DNA from: Ursus arctos
Taxonomy: Eukaryota > Chordata > Mammalia > Carnivora > Ursidae
Assembly: GCF_023065955.2 (NCBI RefSeq)
Contig: NW_026622997.1
Location: forward strand, 21,432,001 to 21,496,000
Direction: 5' to 3'
Length of the DNA stretch: 64,000 nt
Of this stretch, positions 11,270 through 23,215 are shown piece after piece (positions within the stretch are counted from its first letter, which is position 1; each line of letters opens with the position of its first letter). The notes under the pieces were generated by a model, which was not told where the DNA came from, searched no databases, and was given only the letters and a program-made list of their open reading frames with translations. The translations under genes were made by a program, and so were the position numbers.

Positions 11270-11949
11270 TTAAAACTAACTAAAGTTCATACTTTATTCA
11301 GACTTCTTTAGTTTTTACCTCCTGTCTTTTTTTTTCTGTTCCAGGATCCTGTCCAAGATACCACATTACATTTAGTCCTCATCTCTCCTTAGGCCCCTCT
11401 TGGTGAAGTGTCTCAGGCCTTCCTGGTTTTTGATGACCTTGACAGTTTGGAGGACTAAACTGTCAGGGATTTTTAAATTGTCCCTCAACTGGGATTTGGG
11501 ATTTGTCAGATGTTTTTCTCATAATTAAACTGGCAGAATGGGTTCTTAGGGGGATGACTACAGAAGTAAAGCGTCATTCTCATTCCGTCCTATCAGCAGT
11601 ATGTACGATCAACGTGGCTTGTCACTGTTGATGTGGACTTGATCACCTGGCTGAGGTAGTGTTTGCGAGGTTTCTCCACTTGAAAGTTACTCTGTTCTTC
11701 CCATCCCCTTAAGTGCTCTTTTGAAGGAAGTTACTCTGCGTCGTTCACTTAAGGAGTGAGGTGTTATGCTGTTTCCTTGAGGGTAGAGTAACTACTTCAA
11801 TTATCTGGAACACTCTGTATGGGAGATTGGACTATTCTCCATCATTTGTGTATTCAGTCATCTATTTATATCAGCATGAACTCATGAATGACCATTTTAT
11901 GTTTATGCTAGAATCCAGTACTGGCTTTCTTTTGTTGCTCAAATTATAG
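11270..11949 (-). mobile_element. Ancient L1M (L1MC/L1ME group) 3'UTR, antisense
   Basis: Reading right to left it has the known 3'UTR order. In window orientation: 'agttcatactttattcagac', 'tgatgaccttgacagtttgg', 'tgatcacctggctgaggtag', 'ggtttctccacttgaaagtt', 'tttatatcagcatgaactca' and 'tgttgctcaaatta'. The 3' end is at the left. Confidence 0.85.
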
Positions 11950-12053
11950 ATTTTTTTTTTTAAAAGTAAATCCTACTGCCCAACATGGGGCTCGAACTCA
12001 CAACCCTGAGATTAAGAGTTGCACACTCTACTGACTGAGCCAGCTAGGTGCCC
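11950..12053 (-). mobile_element. CanSINE, short form, antisense
   Basis: T-run, 'aacatggggctcgaactcac', 'aaccctgagattaagagt' and an 'aggtgccc' end. Abuts the L1M 3'UTR. Confidence 0.9.
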
Positions 12054-12215
12054 TGTTTTTGTTTTTTTTTAGTGTCCATTAGAAACGTAAGACTTTGCCA
12101 TTGACTGGGTCTAGGCCTGCCTGCAGGCCAGGAAGATAACTGCTGAACTGGTCTGATTTCAGTGGGGCTGAACACCAATCCGAAAATTGGTGTCATTTGA
12201 AATATTTAATTATCC

Positions 12216-12822
12216 TTGTATTTGTATGCTAGAGCTGGCATGACCAAGTCCCACAGAGTGGGCGGCATTAACAACAGAAATTTATTTCTCAGTTCTGGAG
12301 GCTGGAAGTCTGAAATCAAGATGTCAGTAGGGTTGATTTCCTTTGGAGGCCTCCCTCCTTGGTTCATGGATGGCCATCTTCTCCCTGTGTCTTCACATGG
12401 TCTTCCCTCTGTACATATCTATGTCTTAATCTACTCTTCTTCTTTTTTTTTTAAGATTTTATTTCTTTATTTTAGAGAGAGAAAGAGCATGAGCAGGGAG
12501 AGGACCAGAAGGACAGGGAGAGGGACAAGCAGACTCCCTGCTGAGCATGGGGCCTGATTCGGGGCTCGTTCCCAGGACCCCGAGATCATGACGTGAGCCG
12601 AAGGCAGATGCTTAACCAACTGAGCCACCCAGGTGCCCCTTACTCTCCTCTTCTTGTAAGGACACTAGCCGTATTTGAGTAGGGCCTGCGCCCATGACCT
12701 CATTTCAACTTAATTACCTTTTCCAAGATCCTATCTTCAAATATGGTCACATTCTGAGGCACTGGGGGTTAAGATGTTAACATATGAATTTTGGGGGGAC
12801 ACAGTTCAGCCCATAACACTCC
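12216..12822 (-). mobile_element. MLT1-type MaLR LTR, antisense, split by a CanSINE
   Basis: Reverse-complement LTR landmarks: 'aacaacagaaatttatttct', 'cagttctggaggctggaagt', 'ctgtgtcttcacatggtctt', then after the SINE 'atgacctcatttcaacttaa' and 'gacacagttcagcccataac'. It is an ancient solo LTR; no internal retroviral genes are seen. Confidence 0.9.
12441..12638 (-). mobile_element. CanSINE, antisense, inside MLT1
   Basis: 'ttaagattttatttctttat' to 'gagccacccaggtgcccc'. Imperfect TSD TACTCTTCTTCT-like. Confidence 0.94.
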
Positions 12823-12829
12823 TTAATGG

Positions 12830-13560
12830 AGTCTCAGATAGATACACATTTTCACCAGACGTTAACTAGAAGGGGCGGTCATGGGTCATGCTCTGCGGTG
12901 TGTCTTCCAACACTACCATCACCGCTGTGAGGCAACAGTGTCCGTCCTCCAAGATGGTTTGAAAGATCGGCAGTTGGGGGTGGGAGATTTGGAATCAGCC
13001 GCTTTGCAATGAGAATGCTATGATTAGGACCCTAAACTGTGGGCAGCATGAGGCCACTGGGTGCCTAGACAGATAGGGGGTAGGGAGAGGAGTTTCGGGG
13101 CAAGCTGCACAGAGTAGGTCGTGGGACCCTGAAATGGGACGTTTGTGGTGACCTGATTTCTGTGCAACACGGTCCTGCCCATCATTGAAAAGCATCTTGC
13201 TTTAGCTGCTCGATCGCACACAAAGTCTCTAAGAATGGCCTTGGGGTCAAATATATGTAAGAAAATTGGGTGACTTATATTTCAAGAGTGGCTGCCTCTC
13301 TGTATACCTGCGATTCAGTGGGATGTAGAAGAATCTCACTGTCTATTCTTAGCTGAGGGTTATGATAAAAAGAACCCGAGGTTATGTGTACCTTACCCAG
13401 AAGGGGTATGGGTATTGTGCAGTGAACGCGTGTCCCTTGATCTCAAACCCAGTCTGTGAAGCTAACGGAGCCCATTGTGACATTTTCGACAACAGATCCT
13501 GCTGCTGCATCCGGCTAGGGTGCCGTCAGAGTTTAGTCAACCATGGCAGAAGATAATGGT
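12830..13560. other. Intergenic, nothing recognised
   Basis: No repeat or gene identified; the overlapping 64-66 codon frames are not convincing. Confidence 0.5.
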
Positions 13561-13599
13561 GTCGAGTTTTAGAACTTCGTGTTTCCTGTCCCTTTTGTT

Positions 13600-14249
13600 T
13601 TCTGAGGTCAAGAACGATTTGGGACAGCGTACGACAATGAGGTTGATTCAAGCAAAAGAGAGCAAGGTGGAACGGAGGGAGTCTGAGCTAAGTTGCTGAT
13701 TTATTCATCTGTGGCAGAGACTACAAGTTGCCTCCCCAAATTCCATCTTCAACTTTGTTAGCAACAAAACCTTAGCCCTGTGAAAAACTACACTCGCCTG
13801 TTTCCATTGCAACCAAGTGTGGCCACAAGATTATGTTCCAGCCAATAGAGGATAAGCGTTTGGAATCTTCCAGAAAGGCTGTCCAAAAGGGGCACATGTT
13901 CTTTTGTTCTTTCTCTTTCCCTCCTCTTTCTAGTCTTAAATATGATGGCTGGAGTTACAGCAGCCATTTTGGACCAGGAAGTGATTTTTTTTTTTTTAAG
14001 ATTTATTTATTTATTTGAGAGAGCGTACGATAGCACGAGCTCGAGGAAGAGATCATGAGCAGAGGTGAGGGGCAGAGGGAGAGGGAGAAGCAGGCTTCAT
14101 GCTGAGCAGGGAGCCTGATGACATGGGGCTTGATCCCAGGACCCTGAGATCATGACCTGAGCTGAAGGCAGACACTTAAACGACTGAGCCACCTAGGCGC
14201 CCCCAGGAAGTGATCTTAAAGGCAGAACCCCAATAGCGGGTTGTAGAGC
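13600..14249. mobile_element. Ancient interspersed-repeat-like sequence, unassigned, split by a CanSINE
   Basis: 'ttccagccaatagaggataa', 'gatggctggagttacagcag' and 'ccattttggaccagg' recur in many mammalian genomes as part of an old element. I cannot name the family. Confidence 0.35.
13986..14202 (-). mobile_element. CanSINE, antisense, with 12-bp TSD
   Basis: 'aagatttatttatttatttg' to 'gagccacctaggcgcccc'. Exact TSD CCAGGAAGTGAT at 13974-13985 and 14203-14214. Confidence 0.95.
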
Positions 14250-14264
14250 AAGAAGACAGAATGA

Positions 14265-14338
14265 ACTAATGATGTACTGTATAGTGACTAACATAACATA
14301 ATACAAAATTTAAAGCCAAAAGAAAAAAAAAAAAGAAG
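14265..14338 (+). mobile_element. Very short 5'-truncated carnivore L1 insertion (about 74 bp)
   Basis: Only the L1 3' terminus ('gatgtactgtatagtgacta', 'acataacataat') plus an A-rich tail. Exact TSD AAGAAGACAGAATGA at 14250-14264 and 14339-14353. Confidence 0.88.
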
Positions 14339-14504
14339 AAGAAGACAGAATGAGCTCAGGTCCTGGATGACTCAAGGAGCTATATGGGAAGACTTTTTAA
14401 AAAATCATTTTTAATATGAAAGAGAAAAAAAAGCACTTTTGTCTCAAGATTTTGCAATTTTTTCCTTTATATGCATTCAAACCTAATTCTTAATGAACCT
14501 TGGG

Positions 14505-14665
14505 TACCCATTAAAATTGTTTAGGGAATGTATTTAAATATACTATGGCCTAGGCCCTATCCCCAGGGACCCGGATTTTATTGGTTTAGCAAAAACAGAT
14601 AGACCAGTGTTGTTCTTAAAAAGCACCCTTAGGTGATTCTAATATGTGAGAGCCACTGTCTTAAC
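14505..14665 (+). mobile_element. MER5-type fragment
   Basis: 'ggccctatccccaggga', 'acccttaggtgattctaata' and 'gtgagagccactgtct' match the 3' half of MER5. Confidence 0.6.
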
Positions 14666-15061
14666 TTATGCTCTGTCTCTCTAAGTCACTACAGTGTTTT
14701 AAAAATTGTGATTTCTGATATCACTGGGCCACTTCTGTTTCCATAGCTCTGTTAGGGAAGGGAACAGTACTAGGGATAATCTGAAAGAACTAATTTGAAA
14801 CTGTTCCTGTTTTAGCTATCGTGAACAATTTTAGGGACTAGAATGATAATGTAGATATTGACATACTCTGAGAACCCAGAAAACATCGTCACAATGACAG
14901 TCTCCAAGATGGCGACACAGTGGGCCTTTATTTCTGAGGAAAGAACGAAACTTGAGCTCTCCACACTTTCCTTTCACTTTACCAAATTCAACCATGCTTC
15001 CCTTGGGGATTACAATGAGTTTAGCGACAGAGTGCAGGGAGGTAAATACATTATTTATTTA
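14666..15061. other. Intergenic, nothing recognised
   Basis: A 70-codon frame at 14858-15070 has no recognisable features. Confidence 0.5.
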
Positions 15062-15138
15062 TTTTTTTAATAATATTTTTAATTATATTATGTTAGTCAC
15101 CATACGGTACATCCCTAGTTTTTGATGTAAAGTTCCAT
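15062..15138 (-). mobile_element. Short carnivore L1 3' end, antisense
   Basis: 'ttatgttagtcaccatacgg', 'tagtttttgatgta' and 'gttccatg' are the reverse complement of the same L1 3' terminus as at 14265. Confidence 0.8.
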
Positions 15139-15647
15139 GCCTTTAAAGCTGAGCTTTAGCCGAGCTGGATTGAGGGAGAACAAGGGCTGCTTTAGATTTT
15201 CATTTTCCATTAATACTATTGATGCTTAGGTCTTTGAGGAGCATTGATGGGGATAAAATCCCAACCTAATTTCTCCAGAATACCAATTATACCTATTTGA
15301 CAATGATTTCTCCCTTCCCTACAGTGTTCTTTTCATTCTGGTCCCTTTTTCAAGGTCATAAGCCTGCTAACCCCTAGTTTTATTTTAGAATGCATACTAT
15401 AAACACTGTGATTTATAGATCGATGTCTAATATTCCTGACTGTGTTTGTCAACAGCAAGATCAGTTTTTGTCTTATGGTAAGAGAAGTTTCAGGTGTGAC
15501 TGTGGTGTTGAAACACCCCCTCCTCCCAGTTTCTTCGGGGTTATTTACTATCAATTTTCAACGGGAATTCGAGAGTGAGAAGCAGTAAATAACTGAACAG
15601 TGTGTGTAATCAATTTGACTGTGAATGATGAAGAAAGTTAACATATT
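15139..15647. other. Intergenic, nothing recognised
   Basis: Unique-looking AT-rich sequence. Confidence 0.5.
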
Positions 15648-15662
15648 GTGTTTTATTCTTTT

Positions 15663-15870
15663 TTTTTCCCTAAAGATTTTTATTTATTTATTTGACAGAG
15701 AGAGCGAGAGAGAGAGCGAGCACAAATAGGCAGAGAGGCAGGCAGAAGGAGGAGGAGAAGCAGGCTCCCAGCCAAGCAGAGAGCCTGACGCGGGGCCTGA
15801 TCCCAGGACCCTGGGATCATGACCTGAGCCAAAGGCAGACGCTTAACCGACTGAGCCGCCCAGGCGCCCC
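15663..15870 (-). mobile_element. CanSINE, antisense, with TSD
   Basis: 'aaagatttttatttatttat' to 'gagccgcccaggcgcccc'. TSD GTGTTTTATTCTTTT at 15648-15662 and 15871-15885. Confidence 0.96.
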
Positions 15871-15885
15871 GTGTTTTATTCTTTT

Positions 15886-16224
15886 GTTAGCAGTTTCCAT
15901 CTGAGCATCTTAGTATTTTGGAAATAATGAGCATTAAATGACACGATGTATGATTATGTTAGAAATAATCAGTAGGTGAGAAATATACGGAGACACAAAA
16001 GTGCCTTTGTAGGAGCTGTCGATTCAGCACCACAGGTCAAGGGAACTGGGAGGAGATGTCACATCCTGTACATCAGGTAAGAGGCAGATAGACCCTGGTG
16101 CAGCCCCATGAACCAGCTCCAGCCTCTCTCAGCCATGGTCCAGGAGCCCTTGGGAAGCACTGACTTAGACAATCATCCACGGACGGGAGAGCCTTTGTGG
16201 AAGTCCAGGTGTTCAGAGAAGTTT
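15886..16224. other. Intergenic, nothing recognised
   Basis: A weak MER5-like scrap at 16125-16165 could not be confirmed. Confidence 0.45.
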
Positions 16225-17487
16225 CAGCACATTGTTGGGGCAAAAACATATAAGTTTGGACACATCATATAATGATAAAGAGGTCATTCATCAAGAAGAT
16301 GTAACAGTCATAAATATGTATGCATCCAAAATTGGAGCATCTAAATATATTTAGATACTAACAGATCAGCAGGGGGAAACAGACAACGATACAATAATGG
16401 TCGAGGACTCTAGTACTCCACTTAATGGCTAGATCAGTGAGACAGGAAATCAACAGGGAAATTGGACTTGAACCATACTTTAGACCTAATGCACTTAACA
16501 AACATACATAGAACATTCCGTCCAACAGATGGACTACATATTCTCCTCGTGCACTGTTCTTCATGTGCGCTGTTCTGAGTGCACATGGAACGTTGCCAGG
16601 ATGGATCTTATGATAGATCACAAAGTAAGTTTTAGCAAATTTAAGAAGATTGAAATCATACCAAGTATCTTTTCTGCACACAATAGTATGAAACGAGAAA
16701 TCAGTAACAGAAGGAAAGCTGGAACACTCACAAATATATGGCGATCAAACAACGTATTCCTGAACACTAATCGGTTAAAAAAAATCAAAAGGAAAATTTA
16801 AAAAATCTTAACATGAAAGAAAATGGAAACACAACATAGTAAAACCTATGGGATGCAGCAAAAGCAGTTCTAGAGGGAAGCTGATAGCAATCAGTGCCTA
16901 CATTAAGACAAAAGGAAGATCACAACCCAAATTTTATACCTCCAGGAACTAGGGAATAACAGGAATGAACTAAGCTTAAAGTGAGCAAAAAGGAGGAAGA
17001 TATCAAAGATCAAGGCAGAAATAAATGAAATAGAGAACAGAAAAACAAGGAGAAATATCAATGAAATTAAGAGCTAGTTTTTTGAAAGGATAAATAAAAC
17101 TGACAACTTTTAGCTACACTAAGAGAAAAAGAAGCCTCAAATAAACTCAGAAATGAAAGGGAAGATGTTGCAGCAGATAACACAGACATGCAAAGGATCA
17201 TAAGAGATTATTATGAACAGTTACATGCAAACAAATCGGAAAACCTAGGAGAAATGGATAAATTCTTAGAAACATACATTGTACCAAACCGAATTATGAA
17301 GAAATAGAAAATCTGAATGAACCAATGAGGACATTGAATTTGTCACCAAAAACCTCTGAACAAAGAAAAGCCCAAGATGAGATGGCTTCACTGGTGAATT
17401 CTACCAAACATTTAAGGAAGAATTGACACCAAATTCTTCTCAAACTCTTCCAAAAATTGAAGAGGAGTGAACACTTCCAAACTCATT

Positions 17488-17599
17488 TTTTTAAAAAGAT
17501 TTTATTTTTAAGTAATCCCTACATCCAACATGGGGCTTGAACTCATGACCCTGAGATCAAGAGTCACACGATCTACCAACTGAGCCAACCAGGCACCCC
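17488..17599 (-). mobile_element. CanSINE, short form, antisense, inside L1
   Basis: 'aaaaagattttatttttaag', 'gggcttgaactcatgaccct' and 'ccaaccaggcacccc'. Confidence 0.92.
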
Positions 17600-18229
17600 A
17601 AAACTGATTTTGTGAGGCCAGCATTACCCTGATACCAAAGCCAGGTAAGGACACTACAAGAAACAACAACAACAACAACAAAACAAAAAAACAACCACAC
17701 AACTACAGGCCAAAATCCCTGGTGAATATAGATGGAAAAATTCTCAACCAAGTATTAGCAAACTAAGTTCCGCAGCACATTAAAAGCACATGATCAAGCA
17801 GGATTTGTCCCTGGGCTGCAAGGATGGTTCAACATACACAAATCAATGTGATGGATCACAGTAATAGAATGAAAGAAAAAAAAATCATATTATAATCTCA
17901 ATATACACAGAAATTGACAAAATGCAACATCCTTTCATGATAAAAACTCTCAACAAATTAGGTATAAGAGGAATGCACCACAACATAATAAATGTCATAT
18001 ATAACTGCTCCACCGCGAACATCATACTCAACAGTGAAAAGCTGAGAGCTTTTCCTCTAAACTCAGGAACAAGACAGGATGTTTGTTCTTGCCGCTCCTA
18101 TTCAACATAGTACTGGAAGTCCTGGCCAGACCAATCGGGGGGAAAAAGCATTCTTGGATAGGAAGAAGTAAAATTATCTATGTTTGCAGATGCAGATGAT
18201 ATGATCTTATATATAGAAATCCTGAAGAG

Positions 18230-18412
18230 GGACACCTGGGTGGCTCAGTCAGTTAAGTGTCTGCCTTCAGCTCGGGTCATGATCCTGGAGTCCCCAGAGC
18301 CAGCCCTGTGTTGGGCTCCCTGCTCAGCAGGGAGTCCCATGCCCTCTGCCCCTCACCCAGCTCATGCTCTCTCTCTCTCTCTCTCTCAAATAAATAAAGT
18401 CTTAAAAAAAAA
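18230..18412 (+). mobile_element. CanSINE, sense, inside L1
   Basis: 'gggacacctgggtggctcag' head, (CT) run and A tail. TSD AAATCCTGAAGAG at 18217-18229 and AAATCCTAAAGAG at 18413-18425. Confidence 0.96.
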
Positions 18413-20133
18413 AAATCCTAAAGAGCCCATCAAAAACCAATTAGGACTAGTCAACAAATTCAGTGAAGTTGCTGGATACAAAATCAGCACCCAGAAATTA
18501 CTTGTATTTCTATACACTAACAACAAACTATGAGAAGCAATCAAATGATCCCATTCACAGTAACACCAAAACCAATAAAATACTTAGGAATAAATTTAAC
18601 CAAGAGGTAAAGGATCTTTACACTGGAAACTGTAAGACTTTGATGAAAGAAATTAAAGAAGACACAACTAAATGGAAAGATATCCTGTGTTCAGGGATCA
18701 GAAGAATTAAAACTGTTAAAATTTCCATACCTTTCAAAACCCTCTATAGATTCAGAGCAAATCCCTATCAAAATTTCAATGGAAATAGGGGGAAAAAAGC
18801 CTAAAATTGGTATGAAACCACAAAAGACCCAAATAGCCAAAGCATTATCCTGAGAAAGCATAACAAAGGTGATGGCATTATGCTTCCTGATTTACAACTA
18901 TACTAAACTGTAGTAATTGAAACATCATGGTCCGGGCATAAAAACAGACACGTAGACCAATGGAGCAGAATAGAGTGTCCAGAAATTAACCCTCACATGT
19001 ACAGTCAGCTAATATTTGACAAGTGAGTCAATAATACTCAATTGGAAAATAATCAGCTTTTCAATAAATGAAATTGGGAAAACTGGTTATCCACGTGCAA
19101 GAGAATGAAATTGGACCCTTGTCTTACACACTTGAGATGGATTAAAGATTTAAATATACAGCCTAAAAACGTAAAACTCCTAGAAGAAAAACTCCTAAAA
19201 CCAAAAACTCCTTGCTGTTGGTCATGGCAATGATTTTCTGGATATGACACCAAAAGCCAAGCAACAAAAGCAAAAATTAGTAAGTGGAACTACGTCAAAC
19301 TGGGAAGTTTCTGCATGGCCCCCCCCCCCCAAAAATTGACCAAATGAAAAGGCAACGTAGGAGAATATATTTGCAAACTATATATCTGACAAGAGCTCAT
19401 ACAACTGAGCAAAAACCAAAAACCAGAACAAAAACCTAAAAACAATCTGATGAAGAAATGGGCAGAGAAACTGAATAGACATTTCTCTAAAGGAGACATA
19501 CAGATGGCCAACAGGTGCATGAAAAGAGCCTCAACGTCACTCATCATCCGGGACATGCAAATCAGAACCACAATGAGCTATCACCTCACACCTGTTAGAA
19601 GGGCTAGCATCAAAAAGACAAGAAGTACCAAGTGCTGGCAAGGATGTGGAGAAAAGGGAACGCTGTGCTCTGTTGGTGGGAATGTAATTTGGTGCAGCCA
19701 CTGTGGAGAACAGTATGGAGGTTCCTCAAAAAATTAAAAATAGAACTACCATATGATTCAGCAATCCCACTCCTGGGTACATATCGAAAGGAATGAAAAC
19801 TGTATATTAAAGAGATATTTGCATTGCCATTTCGCTGTAGCATCGTTGGCAATAGCCAAGATAGGGAGACAATATCAGTGCCCATTCATGGATAAATGAA
19901 TAGTGATGTGTGTGTGCGTGCATACTTGTGTGTGTGTATAATGAATAACTTTGGAAGATCTAATGTTCAGTTCTCACCACACACAAAAAAGAAATGGTAA
20001 TTATGTAAGGTGGGGGAGGTGTTACCTACAGTTACATGGTGATCACTTAGCAATATATAAGTATCAAATCAACACATGATGCACTTGAAACTTACACGAT
20101 ATTATGTCAGTTATACTTAATAAAGCTGGCAAA

Positions 20134-21349
20134 ACAAATATATTACTTTAGAAATAGTACTTCCGAAAAGCACTAAGCTTTGTATATAATCTCTCCTACT
20201 GAGACTGTTATTTTTGTGGTGAAATTGTCATTTAGCAATTTATGTTAAATGTACGAATTTGGCAATTTATATTTGTAAAAGCATTTTATTTTAGCTAATT
20301 CTTTTGAACTTGAATTACACTAACTTAATTCTATTCTTCTATTTAAAATGTTCTGGCTCCTCCCTGTCCCCCAGCAATCATTAGATATATTAGTAGCCTA
20401 ACATTAGGTTCCCTCTAGATTTTATTGTGTACTGGAATGAAAATGCTGAATCATTCTATATTTGAGTATTTATGTATCTAATGTAATTTATTCCTCCAGA
20501 GCCTATCTAGTTAGCAAAACAAGATTTGAATTATTAAGGGCCGAATAAAATATTTTCTTTCTGTTGTGGATCAATTCTTTTTTTTTTTTTTTTACTTTGC
20601 ATTGAATAATCATATAGTTTTCTTAAAAGGGCAAAAAATTTCAGCAGATCCATAGCTGGACTTGTACTCCAGGACATTGTAGGTTCTTACAGAATAAGAT
20701 TGGAAATAGAGCAAATGAATTAGTGTTGCCTCCTGCAGGGTCTGTGCTGCAGGTCTTACTTTACCCTGTAAGCAGCAAACTCTGAGTTAAAATAGAAATA
20801 AGTGAGTTTGATAATTTATTGTTTGAGAGGCTAATTGTCTTATTATGGGAAAGGAACATATTGCTAACATTCAAAGAGGCTGCATGTGAGCCCGGTCTAG
20901 TCTGATCACTTGTTCTACTTTGCTGGGCCTGTGTGGTTTCCTGGGACACAGGAATTTCAGTGCTAAAACAGGGAAAGCCCTGGGCGCACTTGGGATGAGT
21001 TGATCACTATCTCATTGGTCTGACCAGGGTACCAGCTCTTAGATTCTCAGGGGTTTGTCTGAGAATGTACACTGAAGTTCATCGATGTGCTGAGAGCTCT
21101 GAATATGATTTATTCTAAGCAGTTCCCATCTTAATGGTAATAATAGTATTTGCAAATATTCCAGGGTTTCTAATCACTCTCCTAATGAAAACATGGAATC
21201 AAAGGGAATACAGATGTGCATGCCCCATTGAGTCTCACGCAGCGATGAGTTCTTACCTCAGGCAAATTCTACTCTTGGGCTCAAGTCCAGACCCTTCCCA
21301 TCTTCTTAGTGGCCTTGTACTGGGGTTTATCCTACACTTCTGATTCTAC
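20134..21349. other. Intergenic, nothing recognised
   Basis: AT-rich sequence with a T-run at 20578-20594. No element named. Confidence 0.5.
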
Positions 21350-22110
21350 CACTCCTCAGTATGTTCTCTGTCTTTTACATTTGCTCTTGACCATGCTTTA
21401 AAAAAAGCATCTGATGGATTCCGCAACCCTCTCTAGGTATCAATTTATCTCCTCTTTATCATCAAATTTCTTGACTATGCTATTTGCTCTCTCCATTTCC
21501 TTACCTGAAGCTTACTTTTCAGCCCAATTCCAAGCAGGATTCATCTCTTCCACTTTCTGAAGCTTCTCTTGTTGAAGTCAGTGTTGACTTTCTAATGTTA
21601 TTGATCCAGGGGACCCATCTGGTTTTACCTTGCTTAAACTCTTACCAGCATTTGATTCCGTGGCTTCTCTTTGCTTCTCAGAGCTTTTTCTTACTGTGGC
21701 TTTCATCTACTGCATTCACTTGGTCTCTTGGTTTTCTTCCTACCCCTCTGGCGATTTTTGTATTTGTTACCCCCTTTCTCCTGTATTCGTTAATGCTCCC
21801 AAGGGGTTAGGATCTAAGTCCCCTTCACCTCAAACTTGAATTACTCTGTAGGTTATGCCATTCCAATCCATGGCTTCAATACCATAGATAAGCAAATGAC
21901 TCCTAAATCAGGGTTTTCATATACCTCTTGTCAAAGAAGCTACCAGATGTTTTCACTTGTACATCCCACTTTGAATTCAATGTGCTTAACTATGAACTAG
22001 GGGTTATCTACCCAATTGCTCTTATCTGAAACATGGAAGTCAGCACTGAGTTCTTGAACTCCCAGATCTCCAACATCCTACTAATCCCCTAGTACTGTCA
22101 ATTCTATTTC

Positions 22111-22373
22111 TTTTTTCCTTTTTTATTTTATTTTTATTTTTATTTTTTTTTAAAGATTTTATTTATTTATCGACAGAGATAGAGACAGCCAGCGAGAGAG
22201 GGAACACAGCAGGGGGAGTGGGAGAGGAAGAAGCAGGCTCATAGCGGAGGAGCCTGATGTGGGGCTCGATCCCACAACGCCGGGATCACGCCCTGAGCCG
22301 AAGTCAGACGCTCAACCGCTGTGCCACCCAGGCGCCCCTCTTTTTTCCTTTTTTAAAAAAGATTTATGTATTT

Positions 22374-22406
<33 letters not shown>

Positions 22407-22563
22407 CAAGTGGAGGGGCAGAGGAAGAAGGAGAGAAAATCCCAAGCAGATTCTGTGCTGAGTGTGGAGACCAATGTGGGGCTTGATCCCAGGACCCCAA
22501 AACTATGATCTGAGCCAAAATCCAGAGTTGGAGGCTCACCCAACTGTAGCACCCAGGCACCCC
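22111..22563 (-). mobile_element. CanSINE, antisense, outer copy of a nested pair
   Basis: The body is 22349-22563 with a (GA)n stretch. Its T-tail is split by a second SINE. Outer TSD AATTCTATTTCTT at 22099-22111 and 22564-22576. Confidence 0.93.
22128..22338 (-). mobile_element. CanSINE, bear-type, antisense, nested in another CanSINE
   Basis: 'gacagccagcgagagaggga' block to GTGCCACCCAGGCGCCCC. Flanked by TTTTTTCCTTTTTT copies at 22111 and 22341 that come from the outer SINE's tail. Confidence 0.95.
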
Positions 22564-23064
22564 AATTCTATTTCTTGATAATGGTGAAGCTGTTTACTAT
22601 TATCCAACTGCATTGCAACTGCCAGTCTCGCTTCTCACCTGGACTACTGAAGCAGATTCTTACCTAGAGGCACCTGTATTAAATTTTGCTTCTGTTCAAC
22701 ATATTTCTACATTGCAATCAGGGTGATACTTAAAAAATAAAGATCTGTGGCTTACAAAAGCTTTCCATGGGTTTTTAGTTCAACTCTTAAGCTTACAGTT
22801 TCCTTCTCAATCATCTGGTCTACCTCTTCATCCTAATCTCAAAGCAGTCTTCCTCAACTTCTCTATAATCCAGCCCCATTGAATTCTATAAATTCTTCAA
22901 ATGCACCATGCTTTTCTGCCCTCTGCCCTTTAAACATGCAGTTTTCTCTGCCTTGAAACTCTTTTTTAGTATTTATTTCCTGACTCCTATTGATCCAGGT
23001 CTCAGCTTAAATGTCATTTCCATAGGGAGGTCTCTCTTCACTCCATGGACCAGTATCTTAACAC

Positions 23065-23215
23065 TTGCTTCGCAGTAGAATCACCTGGGGACATGTTAAA
23101 ATATCGATGATCTGATTTAACTGTGCTGGGGTGGGGTGTGAATCAGAATCACCTAGAGGGCTTGTTAAAACTGGCAGGAGACTCTGATGCTGCTGGTATG
23201 AGGACCATACTTGGA
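23065..23215 (+). mobile_element. MER5-type fragment
   Basis: 'agaatcacctggggacatgt' and, repeated within it, 'gaatcagaatcacctagagg'. Diverged. Confidence 0.6.

Larger units (their letters stand above)
16225..20133 (+). mobile_element. L1 (L1MA/MB-like), 5'-truncated ORF2 and 3'UTR
   Basis: Broken ORF2 pieces in order. Translated landmarks are a finger-region piece near 17200 (YYEQLHANKSENL-like), an RT motif FADADDMILYIE at 18182-18217, KEIKEDTTKWKDI at 18646-18684, and [13 protein letters not shown] near 19480. The 3'UTR ends 'acttaataaagctggc'. Many stops and frameshifts make it dead. Two CanSINEs are inserted in it. A chance G/C-run lies at 19318-19330. Confidence 0.93.
21350..23060 (+). 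mobile_element. L2 LINE, ORF2 region and 3' part, split by nested CanSINEs
   Basis: Diverged L2 order: 'catttgattccgtggcttct', 'ttggttttcttcctacccct', 'ccatggcttcaatac', 'atgactcctaaatcag', then after the SINEs 'cacctggactactga', 'ggtctcagcttaaatgtcat'. Frames of 69 and 108 codons here are L2 relics, not host genes. Confidence 0.82.

Noticed and set aside
12216..12822. Possible endogenous retrovirus with genes
   Set aside because: Only a solo MLT1 LTR is present; no gag, pol or env sequence was seen around it.
19450..19737. Cysteine- and basic-rich 95-codon frame that could suggest a zinc-binding protein
   Set aside because: It is the decayed C-terminus of L1 ORF2 ([17 protein letters not shown] sequence).
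21484..21839. 108- and 69-codon hydrophobic frames resembling membrane proteins
   Set aside because: They are L2 ORF2 sequence translated in decayed frames.
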